Of a stretch of 64,000 bases of DNA, positions 1 to 10,879 are shown one piece after another (position 1 is the stretch's first letter; each line of letters begins with the position of its first letter). The DNA is taken from assembly GCA_003439945.1 (NCBI GenBank), contig QVRM01002059.1, positions 124,001 to 188,000 of the forward strand, in the 5' to 3' direction. Origin of the DNA: Dermanyssus gallinae (taxonomy: Eukaryota > Arthropoda > Arachnida > Mesostigmata > Dermanyssidae). The position numbers and the translations under genes were made by a program. Under the pieces are notes generated by a model that was not told the origin of the DNA, ran no database searches, and was given only the letters and a program-made list of their open reading frames with translations.

Positions 1-697
1 ACATGAACATCAAACAACAGCTACTGCCTAACGATGGCCTTTAAACTGTGGCACGATTTTCGAGGCAGACAAATTAGCCTAAATCAAAGCGGCGGCTAGT
101 GTAGCTTTGACAGAAGATCTAGAGACTCAGACCTATATGAGACGCCTTCTCCTTATTTCGAAGGAGCTTCGAAGCGCGAAGCTTGGCCTCTGAGGCACCT
201 TAGATACCTCGTCTTCTTCTTGAGTATGCTTTGACTCTTCCCGCCTTCAGCAGATTGCCAAAAGATACTAGTGCAAGTTCAGCTATGCTTGGAGGCGATG
301 CCATTGCGGCTCTTCCTAAAATGTTTGCTATCCTTAGTGTTTGCTTACATTCATAACGAAGCACGGGATGTGGAGACCGCTAACAAGGGAGAACGACACT
401 TGACTGGATTGCAGGCTCCGGGAAAACTGAAAATGTGTACACATAGCTTGATCAGTAAATTGGTTTTAGCCTGTCAATACGCGCTTTTCGAAGTCCTGCC
501 GTCAGAAAAACCCGCCTTGAGTGTCCGACTATGACTAGAGGCGAACCATGCTCTGCCGGGCGAGGCTGTTACTAGCTTTGATCTTTGACAGGGCGGGCTT
601 TGCGTCAGCTTCAGATTCTCTGAGACTTCTTCTCGCAAGGCTTCACGTCGTGCTCATGCTTCCTGCAGTATATAACTTTTCCTTAATCTGGAACACT

Positions 698-1138
698 TTA
701 TGAATCATCTCCATCGAGGAACACGAATTGAGGCCTCCTTTGATACGTTCCTAAGCGGGGTTTTCGGGTGGTGCTTGGTCGTTCTCCGTTGAACTCGCCA
801 TCTCCACCAGACTGCAAGAAAATTACCTTGTTTAATACACAAAAATATATAATCGAGGAACCGCATAGGGAGAGGGTAGTATATTTTATAGTCATGCCAG
901 TTAATAGATAATTTTTAATTCAAAAACAATTATTGAGAAATCGCGAGTGCACGCGGTAGTATGCAATTCTCACCTCTCTTAGACCTTGTTCCCGAGCGAG
1001 TGCAGCCAGTATCTCACTGAGATCATCGATGGGCTCGCCCTTCACAGGCGGTTCCGCGCAGTACTGTATTCGTGTTGGTGTCGAGATATGCCGTACAACC
1101 AGGGGAATTTTGGTTTGCGAATGAGCGACAACACAGCC
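698..1138 (-). CDS. 3'-terminal two exons of an unrecognised protein-coding gene
   Basis: Two exons join in frame. The penultimate exon is 1138-974: an acceptor ending TTAG, 55 codons, and a donor GAG|GTGAGA. The last exon is 811-698: acceptor TTTTCTTGCAG, 37 codons and TAA. Both are in phase 0. The first exon holds a hydrophobic stretch (KIPLVVRHIS), a YCAEPPVKGEPIDDLSEIL segment and a short helix ending AREQGLRE. The second is basic and polar, ending RRPQFVFLDGDDS. Good splice sites, matched phases and coherent composition support real coding. I do not recognise the family, and no catalytic motif or signal peptide is visible. Upstream exons must lie at higher coordinates; one candidate is 3562-3601. 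Its 5' end is unknown, so this is a partial model. Confidence 0.55.
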
Positions 1139-2700
1139 CTAAGTTAGTCAAGTCCTCCGAAAGCGAATTGTAAATAACAAAATTTCTTCGATAACTCAAC
1201 TTTGAATAAATTTAGGCTAAGCTAAATATACAACTAGGTGTGCATGCGGAAAGCAAAAATAAACTTTCGTGATCCTAGACTGTTCTTCTCGTTAATTCTA
1301 CTTTTCTAAAGTTATATACAACCGTTCGAAATCATTTCAGAAAGCCTCCTTGTACGCAAAATGTTGAACACGTTTCTATACTCTTTCAATAAAATATTAA
1401 GAGATAATATTTAGAGATATTTATTCTCAACGTCTTTCCTCGACAGGCATTTTTAGTTTTGCACATGTGTGGAAATACGCATACTGCTTATCGTTATAAG
1501 GATCAGAGGGGTTGGAATTTGTATCGATTTGTGTATATACTTCAAGTCAAAATACATTTATCTACTGAAAGTAACCTGAGCTGAGAGTTCGTACAGGGGA
1601 CCATTTGCCTGAACCCCGAGTTAGTGTCTATACATAAGTACCATCAGATGCATAGCTGCTTTAGATAAATAATCTCCTATTCTTTTTACATGTATAAATC
1701 GTTGTGGATGTTCTTCGATATAGAACAATAAATAAATATGATATACGTTGATATTACTTATTCAGTGTGTACTCGTACATACATTTGCTGCACAACATGG
1801 CCTTTGCCATCTGCTCATGGTATAATATAAGCTAGTCGCGTACCTTGAGCTAGTCGCCTCTCATCAACCCGGAGAGGAAGGGGAGAATCGATTTACGCAG
1901 ACCTCAAATGTGACGCAAAATGTTGATTACGTTTCTATATTTTTTAAACGTTAATTAAGTACCTCATCTTACTGTTACGAAATATGCAACAAAGCCTAGC
2001 CCATATTCTGCCTCATGTCCTCTCCGTACCTCGCGAAAATATAATTTCGTAATCTATTTAAGGTGGTTTAGGTCCTCCAAGCAAGGGAAAGATGTGCAAT
2101 TGGCAAATCAAAGGATATCGTTCTTCTGCTTAATAGCATGGTCTACAAACTGTCCAACAAGCTTTCAGGAAACCGACTCGTTCCGTAATGTCTTGACAAC
2201 ATCAGCATAAGTCAACACATCATAAGCCCGCCGCTAGAGTGTGAGGATGCCGGTTTCTATTGAGAAAGCGAGATAATGCTGCAGTATGTTTTTGCATTGC
2301 CAATTTTGCCTGTTCACCAGAAAAGGCAGCATCTGATCTGCTAATGTAATATCGGTATTTTTGGATACTGGGCTGCGACAGAGAATGGGATAGCTACCGG
2401 ATTGCTTTATCCCACCATACCCTAAATTTGGAGATTATAGCTTTGAGCCAGTATTCTCGTTGCAGGACTCAATTGACCAAGGCTTGTTTCATTTTTTTAG
2501 CGAAATCATTCACTAAAGCGTTGCTATGCGCAGGATTGAATCCCACTCGCTGCTCGGATGTAGTTATTTCGTCTTCTCTGATTATTAAATAAGGTTGAAC
2601 ATTGTTCTACCGTCACGTTCCTGTGCTGGAGAAAGTTTAGTATGGACACGCTGCGATTTGGCTAAAAAGCCGAGCTAACCGATGATAATTACTCATATGG
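1139..2700. other. No gene recognised; AT-rich noncoding sequence
   Basis: The stretch is AT-rich with short ORFs only. Two related segments (about 1345-1385 and 1905-1955) share a TACGCAAAATGTTGA-like core followed by TTTCTATA, suggesting an old dispersed repeat. If the 3562-3601 exon is real, this is intron. Confidence 0.4.
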
Positions 2701-2920
2701 TAACCAATCAAACAACCCAGGCGCTAAGAGGCTTTAGAGCGGTGTAAAACTTTTTAATTTGCAGCATTCCGCGGCAAATGCGGTTGTCGTTGTTGCGTGA
2801 AACAAGTTCAAAGGCACTCCGGTGACAGGGCACCTGTTGGGCCAAGTACGGCCACGAAGTAGTTTTACAGTTTGCGCGGGCTATACCTAAAGCGACGTCT
2901 GGTAGGGTATTGTGCAAAAG

Positions 2921-3118
2921 CTAACTTGCTCCTGCCGGCACTGCTGAGAAACCAAGCATAGGGACGGCGTACAGCGTAATGCTGCACGCCATCTCTAACA
3001 CCTCATAGGATGTATAGGAGCATTTGCCGGGCATTGTCCTATTTTCCGAAATGCGGGCGAATGCTAGTGAGCCCAATATTCCCAATCTGAGAAAAAAAAG
3101 ATTGAGAACATTTGCCAT
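2921..3118 (-). other. ORF with signal-peptide-like start and insulin-B-like cysteine spacing (possible decayed paralog)
   Basis: The 65-codon ORF starts with a hydrophobic segment (MANVLNLFFLRLGILGSLAFA). About ten residues later it has two cysteines eleven residues apart (CSYTSYEVLEMAC), the spacing of an insulin B chain. The usual Gly after the first Cys and the Leu four residues on are absent. No A-chain-like CCxxxC exon is visible downstream. A run of T followed by CTCAG inside the hydrophobic part could instead be a splice acceptor, which would remove the start. Coincidence is likely; it is kept because it lies next to a convincing insulin-like gene. Confidence 0.2.
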
Positions 3119-3561
3119 CGGTCATACCACGTTGAAAACGCCGGTTCTCGCCCGGACACGGGTAGGTTCCGTGTCCGACTCGAGGCCGACTGGTTAACGC
3201 TCTGGACCTGGTCCATCAAGGGCCGGGATGCCTGCTCCCTTTGCTTAATAGGTAATATGAAGAGAGTACCTCCGCGCAAAGCAAACCTGCGAGAAAATCG
3301 TCTCAACCTGTTGTTGCCCTTTGGCGGTAGGCTCCTCTTGTCCTGGTGTGAGTCTAGCCACCCGAAAGGGTAAATGTGTATGTGCTGGGATCTAACGCGG
3401 AATAGCGAGTTGACCGATTTTTGATGGTATGGGTAGAAGTATTGCGATTTCCGGTCCGCTGGTTTGTCTATTTAGACTGGCGGGGCTCTTGTCGTACAGT
3501 GCTTGCCACACTGGCGAGGTGGGAGTGTAAGTATATTTTTCGTGTCATCTATCTCTCTTAC

Positions 3562-3601
3562 CTCCCAGTGTAAAGCGAAAGGATGGTACTCTGTTTTCCC
3601 G
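3562..3601 (-). CDS. Candidate upstream exon of the unrecognised 698-1138 gene
   Basis: A pyrimidine-rich acceptor (CTCTTCTGCTTAG) is followed by 40 bases and a strong donor GGGAG|GTAAGAG. The exon reads GKTEYHPFALHWE and ends in phase 0, as the 1138-974 exon requires. The 2.4-kb intron between them (1139-3561) shows no other exon I can support. The exon sits just past the insulin-like gene's stop codon on the same strand. If its own upstream partner lies beyond 4973, the insulin-like gene would be nested in an intron of this gene. It is short, so chance is possible. Confidence 0.3.
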
Positions 3602-3743
3602 CTAAGCAGAAGAGTTCTGGATTTTTTTCATGGATTCTTCTTCCAAAATGTAGTCATGATGCCATCATGAAATAGTTAGCAGAGCCCCATTGGTAGACGC
3701 TTCTAGCTTTTTGACGTGTTGGATTATGTTGACCAGTACAAAC

Positions 3744-4973
3744 TCATCCTGCTATAGAATTCGCTGAGTAATTGCAGAACTCTGCCATAGATATTAAGTA
3801 GTAATAAGATAATATACGGAATCAGAGGCACCATAGACTTTTCCAAACCGACTGGCGGGTATAGGTGTATCTATTTTATCAAAGGTCGCAAGTTGCGAAT
3901 GGGTCCGTACGAATATAAGGCAAATACTGTCATGCAGGCCATCTTTGGTAGTACTGATTTGAGACAATGTCGTCGGACTTCTTTGTTTGCGGGAACTTCC
4001 GTCTCTGACTTTCCTTTCGGGATCTCATCTCAATAGAGCTTTTAGACACTGAGTTGATATTTGCGTATTCCAGGTACAGCGTTGCTCATACACACCAGTA
4101 AACGGGTAGTAAAGATACAGAGCTAGTACTATAAATATTACCTGAAGTATGTCGTTGATGCCGCATCCTCTTCTACAGCACTCCTCAACGATGCTATCCT
4201 CACTGCGCCGAATTCGTCGATCGAAGCCATCACCTGATTCAGTAAAAACACACAATTCATTCAACCTTAGATGGTTATATATTCGCTCTTTTTGAAAGTT
4301 TTGCTAATTAAAACTGCTAATTTGCTCATTCTATCAATACAAGCCAATTAGCCACAGTACCACACGGTCCTTGAAACGCGAGGAACGCTTGAGTCCATTA
4401 AACAAAAATGATTGCGGTCCCAAGCCAATAGTGATAACGGACGAAAATCTAGAAGTAGAAACTAGGAATTACTAGACTGCTTTAGTTATCTGGCCTTAGA
4501 GTGCAGGTATGCAAGAGGCGTAGGAGTACTTGATTGAACGAAGGGATGACACCATGATTGAGGCTTAAGCGAGCATTGCGTGCGCACGCAAAAAGTAGCG
4601 AAGTGGCAACAAACAAGTCTGTTACCGGGAAGGAAAGTATTGTAAACTTTGTGAGCTCAAACAATTGGGGCTTGGGAGGACTAATAATAAGGGAAGAATG
4701 CGTTCGTCTTCTCTCTGCATAGCCTCAGCGGTCCGTCTATTATCCTCTGCATACCAACCTCTGTCCAGTAAGCCGGCGCGTCGTCCCGCGCGGTTCGTAG
4801 AGTCCTCCTCGATTCTTGCAGATGCTGACCATCATCGTCGGTAACCGACCGCCGCAGAACCTCATTCGAGGGGGAAGCGTTTGCTCACATTGCAGACTCC
4901 CGATCAAGCTGAGCGCCACGATAAGGGCACTCAACAAGGCCAGGCGCGGAACAGTGAGCGTACCGCGCGACAT
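3744..4973 (-). CDS. ILP: Insulin-like peptide precursor (three coding exons)
   Basis: This is a secreted hormone precursor of the insulin family. Exon 1 starts at ATG 4973, the first after an in-frame TGA. It encodes a hydrophobic signal peptide (about residues 8-29), then a B chain with FCGGRLPTMMVSIC (Cys40 and Cys52, eleven residues between as in insulin), RGGLY, and an RR site at 66-67. Exon 2 is 4233-4142: acceptor TTTTTACTGAATCAG, an RIRR cleavage site, the A chain SIVEECCRRGCGINDILQ, donor CAG|GTAATA. Exon 3 is 3779-3744: FCNYSANSIAG and TGA. The A chain therefore has CC-x3-C-x8-C exactly. Exon 1 can end at 4759 (GTTGGT) or 4755 (GTATGC), but neither phase fits exon 2. A small C-peptide exon, another donor or a base error is needed. 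All six family cysteines are present, so the family call is firm; receptor type is unknown. Confidence 0.85.
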
Positions 4974-5338
4974 CCTGCCAACGGTGTTCGACCGCTTCAG
5001 CTGCTGAAGTTGCTGCGGTTCTCAACTGAGGTTGCGTGAGTTGGCCACCGCCGTCGTCGCCAACGCTCCTGTCGTCTTTGCCTTTGCCGCTGCTGCTGCT
5101 GCTGATCGGCTGGACCAGCAGTCCGAGCCCCGAAGCAGGTCTGAAATACAGATGTCCGAACTGAGCATGGGCATGCAAAACACTCAAAGTCACAAAGAAT
5201 GATACCGAGGAAGATGGTGACATATGGCGGTATGTCGTGTCACGCTACGTGCCCATTAGTAACTACCATTAATTGGCGGCAGCACAAGTGTGAGATTACT
5301 AAAGAATCACTGACCAGAATATGACCAATTAGGTACAA

Positions 5339-5340
<2 letters not shown>

Positions 5341-5382
<42 letters not shown>

Positions 5383-5384
5383 TT
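5341..5384. repeat. (TA)n microsatellite
   Basis: Nearly pure alternating TA, directly visible, upstream of the insulin-like gene. Confidence 0.95.
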
Positions 5385-5737
5385 ATAAGACGAACATTGA
5401 TAACTTCCTGTAATGTCCGAACCGTCTGGTAAAGCTACGTTTATAAATTAGTTTATATTTCCTCGAATGTTTACTACAAAGGGAGTCCTACCTCCAAAAA
5501 GCAGCTAGACCATCCAACTGTAACGCATCTGAGGAATTTAGTCAGAAGCGGATGTTTTGTAGACAATACACACGCCAATAAACTTTACGACGCAAATCGC
5601 TCACCATGCATGCGAGGAATGAGGTGAAACTTAAAGCACACATATTTTGAAGATGACTGGCGCCTGTTTAGATACGCGCACACACACACACGCAATAAAC
5701 ATTGTAAAATGGAAACCGTCGGAGCAATAGGTTCGCT

Positions 5738-5899
5738 CTAGCATGACTTAAGTCCGACTATTTCCCATACTCGTAACTTTCTTGCCTCGTTGGCATCTAT
5801 ATACGTACATATGCTCACACCCACAAAGATAGACATAACCCATACGATAAAAACGATTAACTCAAGCGGGCCCGGCCTAAGCGCCTTCGCCGGCCACAT
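5738..5899 (-). CDS. Possible small single-span membrane peptide (53 aa)
   Basis: An ATG ORF starting MWPAKALRPGP has one hydrophobic segment of about 22 residues (ELIVFIVWVMSIFVGVSICTYI) and a short charged tail (NEARKLRVWEIVGLKSC). It looks like a small tail-anchored or mitochondrial membrane protein. However, an overlapping frame is also open, and I do not recognise a family. Chance in low-complexity DNA is a serious alternative. Confidence 0.2.
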   Translation of the reverse strand: MWPAKALRPGPLELIVFIVWVMSIFVGVSICTYIDANEARKLRVWEIVGLKSC

Positions 5900-6159
5900 T
5901 TTGGGGTGGCCACTTCGTTGATTAACTTCAGCCTTTTTATAGATAAAGGCAGGGCTAATGTCCATACTTTACCAGAAAACGGTTTGGGGCCGCCCATTCT
6001 GAAGACGAGGTTTGTCGTGTTCATTTTCTCGTTTTCGGTGTTTATCGTTCTAGTCGTCATTGTTGTTATAGTGGTTACACTATTATTGTATATCATTTAC
6101 CGCCATTGCTGCTAGTGACGTTTTGATGAATTAATGTATAAGGTTTTTCTATTGTGGTT

Positions 6160-6623
6160 GTAGTCGTCGTCGTCGTCGTCGTCGTTGTTCATCAATGTTA
6201 GTATTATTATGATTAATGGTGTTTCTTCGTTTCTTTACGGCTGCTGCTGTTGTTGTTGTTGCTGTCGTTGTTGAGTGTTACTGTTGGTGTATGTAACTAC
6301 AAGCGCTAATTGCTACAACTGTGTTACGTACTGAGTGGTGGCGGCTGTATTCAGTTAGTTTGCTTCCTTGTGCTAGCGTCATCACTCACTTTCATCGCTG
6401 CTCGCATACATAGCGATGCATGCGAATCAGATGGGCACACCGGCGCGCGCCACCCTCTCAGTAGTAATTAAACACCACAAATGAGCAAATATTAGAGTCA
6501 TCATCATGGCGACACCGAGAGAGAGAGAGCGAGAGAGGCCGCGCGTAAGAGAAGCGCAAGAGACGCTGGGAGAGATGAAGAGAGAGGTAAAGGGGAACAT
6601 GAGGAGATAGAATGGGAAGAAGG

Positions 6624-6673
<50 letters not shown>

Positions 6674-7450
6674 TAGATAGAGTGAAAGTGGAACCGACAG
6701 CTGACGGCGGCATCGGCGAGTTTACCACTGCCGGCTATACCTATGCCGGCTCACTGTGCTGCTCCGAATGATGATAGCTCTCTGTTACAGCGCCACACCT
6801 GGACACTTGACAGACGAAATACTCACTACCTGTTCTCCTGTCGGTGTCATGTTGTATTGTTGGTGTCGTCGTGGTCAATGTCTATTATGCTTCTTATTGT
6901 TGTTGTTGTTGTTGTTGTTGCTGCTGCTGCCGCCGCTACCGTTTTTGCTACTGTTGACGTTATATATGTGTCGTCTCCGTTTATTTTTTTATCATTGTTA
7001 TTATGATTATTGTGGTGGTGGTTGTTGTTGTTGTTGTTGCTCATCTTACTGTCACTAATGGTAGTGGTGTTGTCATTGTTGCCTCATTCTCGTCGACGTC
7101 GGCGTTGTTATTGTTGATATTGTCGTTGTTGTTGTTGCTGGTGGTGATGGTCTTACTTGTGTCATTTTTGTCATTGTACGTATTGTTCTTGTGCTCGCTA
7201 TAACACCGGGTGCCGTTATCGTCTTTGCTGTCATTGGTATCGCCTCTGTTATTACGGCTAATTTAACTGATACTACGGTCGGTTGTTGTTGTTGTTGCTG
7301 CCGCTTTTGCCGTTGGCTTTGTTGTTGTGGTTTTCAGCGGTATTGTTGCTGCTATTGTTGTTGTTGTAGTTGTTGTTGTCGCCGCTGTGCTCATTGAGCT
7401 TGTTGTTAGAATTGGCTACTTTTTTTTGTTGTTGCTGCTGCTGCTGCTTC
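6160..7450. repeat. Triplet-repeat-rich block, mainly (TTG)n / (GTC)n
   Basis: Runs of TTG, GTC, CTG and related triplets recur through the block (for example 6164-6190, 6240-6275, 6890-6930, 7015-7040, 7280-7300, 7425-7450). Several frames stay open on both strands because the repeats lack stops in those frames. The predicted poly-Val/Leu/Cys or poly-Asn/Thr peptides are not believable as genes. A (TA)n tract lies inside at 6627-6680. Confidence 0.9.
6627..6680. repeat. (TA)n microsatellite
   Basis: About 54 bases of alternating AT ending in AGATAGATAG. Confidence 0.95.
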
Positions 7451-7775
7451 TGAGCGCGTACAGTGATTGATCATGGTCGTTTGGATCGTTGTGTGCACGG
7501 GGTGTCGCGCCCCGACACTGATTGCATGGAGGCGCCCATGCATTCTCTCATGAACAACATGTCCTTTCACTACCGCTGTTGTTCGGTAGTGATCGTTTGC
7601 CGGCAGCAGCAGCAGCGGACTCACCAATGGGCATCGCCAATAGCAGCTATGACAATGATGATGATGATGATGATCGTCTAACTGACTAACTGGCGGCCGC
7701 TAATCGTCGTGTTCGACGGCAAAACTTTCTTCGTTACGGCGTTCGTCGAGGCTGGCTCGTCGACTCGAATTCGAC

Positions 7776-7815
7776 AACAACAACAACAACAGCAGCAGCA
7801 ACAACAACAACTACA
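7776..7815. repeat. (CAA/CAG)n tract
   Basis: Continuous CAA with interspersed CAG units. It would read poly-Gln on the plus strand, but no convincing gene surrounds it. Confidence 0.9.
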
Positions 7816-7999
7816 GCAAGACGAAGCTTCATTATACGCGAGCGTTGCCTGTTCCTGTCTTGCCTACGAATTGAATGAGCGATGCTACCGCCAAACATCA
7901 AATCGGCGGTTGGCGACGGACAGAGGCACGGCACAGGCAAAGCGCGCAGAGGACGGAGGATGGAGGATGATGCACTACGTATAATAGATACGGACCCGA

Positions 8000-9140
8000 C
8001 GCAACATCAATCACCGTCGTCCGTGATGGTCGCGATGGGAAGCGACTGATGATGGCGACGACGACGACCAATGATGACCTTCCTACCTCATTGAGTAGTA
8101 CTGCTCAGGCATTGCCTGCCAGGGACTGCGACAGGGAGGGCCGAGAAGTGTGTGTCTGATATTGGCACAACTCATTGGCACACGATCATTGATGGCCCAG
8201 TTTCAGCGGCGGCGGAAGCGAGTCTTCAGCCGAGCCTGCCTGCGTACAGAGTGGCAGTTGAAGTTGACTTGTGCGTCGCTTGCGACTCGCGCACGTGCTC
8301 ATTACTACTACTACTACTACTACTTCTACCACCACCGCTGGGCGATGCTGGCCCATCGAGGCGGGTGGAGATTGTCAGCGTAAGCGAGGCGAGCAACTCG
8401 CCTATCTCCATCTCGACGCTGAACACTGCGCATCTTCGAGACGAACGATTGCATCATAACAGTCGCGCATACGTTACGCTAAACGGAATATGGACACAGA
8501 GGTTTCTTACTGTTTGTCACTCTTGTTGATCTTCTATGAGATAGCAGCATAGTTTTATTAGCCACGGCATTGCGGAGGCGTTTCATCGGTGCAGCAGATG
8601 AAGAAACGATAGCGTTTGACAAGGAGTTCGATTTGAACCGTACGAAATCGCTTACTGCGCCCCCTAGCCAGCAGCCATTTGAAGGAACAGAGTCCTCATT
8701 ATGCCTGTTAGCCTAACACAGCAGGGTAAACTATTTGTATTCTTTAGCTAGTATTGGCAAAAAAAACAATGATTTTTGGAGGAAGCTGAACATGTCGTGG
8801 GGTATTTAATAAGCCGACCACCAGGCACACGGGGTGAGGACCCGAAAATAGCAAGCCCCGGTAAGTCCTCGAAGTCTTGCACGTTTGTGATGAAGGGGCC
8901 GGGCCGTACGTGTGTCGAATCCAGGCCGAAAAGCTATACGCTCAGAAGGACATATTGGCGCAGGACGAATCAGTGCAGGCGAACGAACATGCGATGGACT
9001 AGCGTAACTTCCTCTCTCGAACTCGCCCTACAGACACCACGGTATAGGGCCTCAGCAGTGACTGGCAGCCATCACCCACCGACATGATTTGCTGCACTTT
9101 GCGCCCCTCACAAGTACTCAACGGCGGCCTCTCTCCAGGC
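8000..9140. other. GC-moderate region with no recognised gene
   Basis: Several overlapping frames are open, but none shows a known domain. A GTAAGT at about 8863 and triplet runs near 8309-8335 (TAC)n are visible. I could not assemble an exon chain. Confidence 0.4.
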
Positions 9141-9156
9141 TCGGCATCAGTAGCAG

Positions 9157-9160
9157 CAGC

Positions 9161-9197
<37 letters not shown>

Positions 9198-9222
9198 GCA
9201 ACAACAACAGCAACAACAACAA
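9157..9222. repeat. (CAA)n tract
   Basis: About 22 CAA/CAG units, directly visible; reads poly-Asn, poly-Gln or poly-Thr depending on frame. Confidence 0.95.
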
Positions 9223-9859
9223 CTCTTGCTCGCTGATCGTGTATCGACGGCGCACTGATCCTCAGAGGTCTGCGAGGGCATATGGACACCACTTCCTCAA
9301 CTGCACCACAGACGCAAACTCTACCTGGCTTTCGTCGACGTCGGCGACGTCGACGACGACGATGACGACAAGGAGAAAACGGGAAGGCACGAACGGCGGC
9401 GGTCCGACGGTTTGGGGGCGCCAGGGTCGTTGACTTCGTTGGCCGACGCGCGACGGCTGGATCTGCGTGCCGATTGCCGGGGGAAATCGCGTCTCGTCGT
9501 CGTCTTCTTCTCGTCTACTCTTGCCGCCTACCGTGGCCGTTGTCGTCGAGTGCTGCTAGTTCTGCTCGTAAAGTCGGTCGGTCGGTGGGTCGGTCGGCAG
9601 TTCGTATCGGCTGTGATCGACGGGCCCAATCTAGCCCCACCGGGACCTGGCCAAATCCGAGCCGTTGGACGCCACGATCGCCGAGATCGGTCGGGCACCG
9701 ATAGATTAAAGCTCGATTGAATAGATTCGGCCCGTGCTTAACGTGCAACTTAGTAGCGACGGACGTCGGTTGGTGCCACCGGTTTGTATCTGTAACACCA
9801 TTTCTAAGTGAAGCTGCACAGCTGCTTCCGTCACCGTAAGCCGTGCTTAGTGTCTTTGC

Positions 9860-9950
9860 CGTCACGGCCGTTGTCGTCGTCGTTGTCGTTGTTGTTGTCG
9901 TCGTCGTTGTTGTCGGTGTCGTCGTTGTCGTCGTCGTCGAAGTCAAAGTG
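9860..9950. repeat. (GTC/GTT)n triplet tract
   Basis: Continuous GTC and GTT triplets with rare interruptions. Confidence 0.9.
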
Positions 9951-10259
9951 GCCGTAACAGCCGGGAACAGCTGACACTAGCAGGCGAAGTGACGAAGCTT
10001 GATCATGTTCACGGAAGTAACCGCATCAGTGGGAGTAGTTGCACGTTAGACATTAATACCGTGGATAACCGTGTGGTGTGGTGGTGGTAATCCCAGTTTG
10101 AGCTCGAGACAAAAGTGACTGTAACAGAGCGGCAGCGTAAGCAACTGCAGCTGCAGTGCAACTGCAGCCAATAGTATAATAACTAACTATTAAGGTAACG
10201 GTAACAACTACATCGACAGCAACACCAGCAGCAGCAACCGCAACGGGCCAGCAATATAG

Positions 10260-10500
10260 CCTGTGGCTGCCCGAGGCTGGCCAGCCGGTCCTTTGGCCGA
10301 GCTGCCGCCGAGTGAGCGCCTCCAGTGGCAGGAGCCACCACCAACGAGACGTGCTGCAGCGAAGCAAGCAAGCGAGGACGCCCGTTCACCCGCCTGCCCG
10401 CGCTGCTGGGAGCGCGGGGGAGTGGGGGAGGGGGCCGGGGGGGGGGAGACGGGGGGGAGACGAGACGTGATCTGTGGGCGGTAAACGACCGCAGCGACGT
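10260..10500. other. CpG-rich segment with a G-run
   Basis: The segment is strongly GC-rich. At 10417-10465 it carries at least four runs of three or more G, including a ten-base run, on the plus strand. It fits a quadruplex-forming consensus. It could mark a promoter of an undetected gene; no TATA box or coding start is evident. Confidence 0.5.
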
Positions 10501-10619
10501 CTAGAGTTGAGAGACTGCAACAGTGGCGGCAGCAACCGACGACACCGAGGATTACGACGAACACGATGCCCGGAGTACGGAGAGAGAGAGGTAGGTGGAG
10601 GCCCCGCGCGCGAGGATTG

Positions 10620-10740
10620 AGGATAACCAAACACTGACAACAACAACAGAAACGTCGACAACAGCAACAGCAATAACAGCTTCATCGTCAACAACAACAA
10701 CAACAGCATCAACAGCGCTGCTATTGTTACTGCTACTGCA
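10620..10740. repeat. Interrupted (CAA/ACA)n block
   Basis: Interspersed CAA, CAG and ACA triplets; no believable coding frame. Confidence 0.8.
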
Positions 10741-10879
10741 ATTAGGAATGATGCGTCGCCGACCCGGCTACCGGTTCTACTGTGACAACCATGCCAACTA
10801 AGAGACGGATGGTCATCATCTACGTGTGAGACCAAGACAAGAACACTATCGCCAAGCTAAGTCTTGGTTAAGCATTAGA

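Noticed and set aside
3140..3230. tRNA-like sequence (GGCCGACTGGTTAACGC and an anticodon-like hairpin)
   Set aside because: There is no B box at the right distance and no acceptor stem. It may be an old SINE scrap, too weak to call.
4885..5223. 112-codon minus ORF with a hydrophobic N-terminus
   Set aside because: It overlaps the insulin-like exon in another frame. The insulin reading has the diagnostic cysteines; this one is serine/glycine-rich shadow.
6743..7397. Overlapping 65-100-codon ORFs rich in Val, Leu, Cys or Asn/Thr
   Set aside because: All are translations of (TTG)n and related triplets, open in several frames on both strands.
8610..8670. B-box-like GGTTCAAATCG on the minus strand
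   Set aside because: The possible A box is too close and the cloverleaf does not close; no second copy seen.
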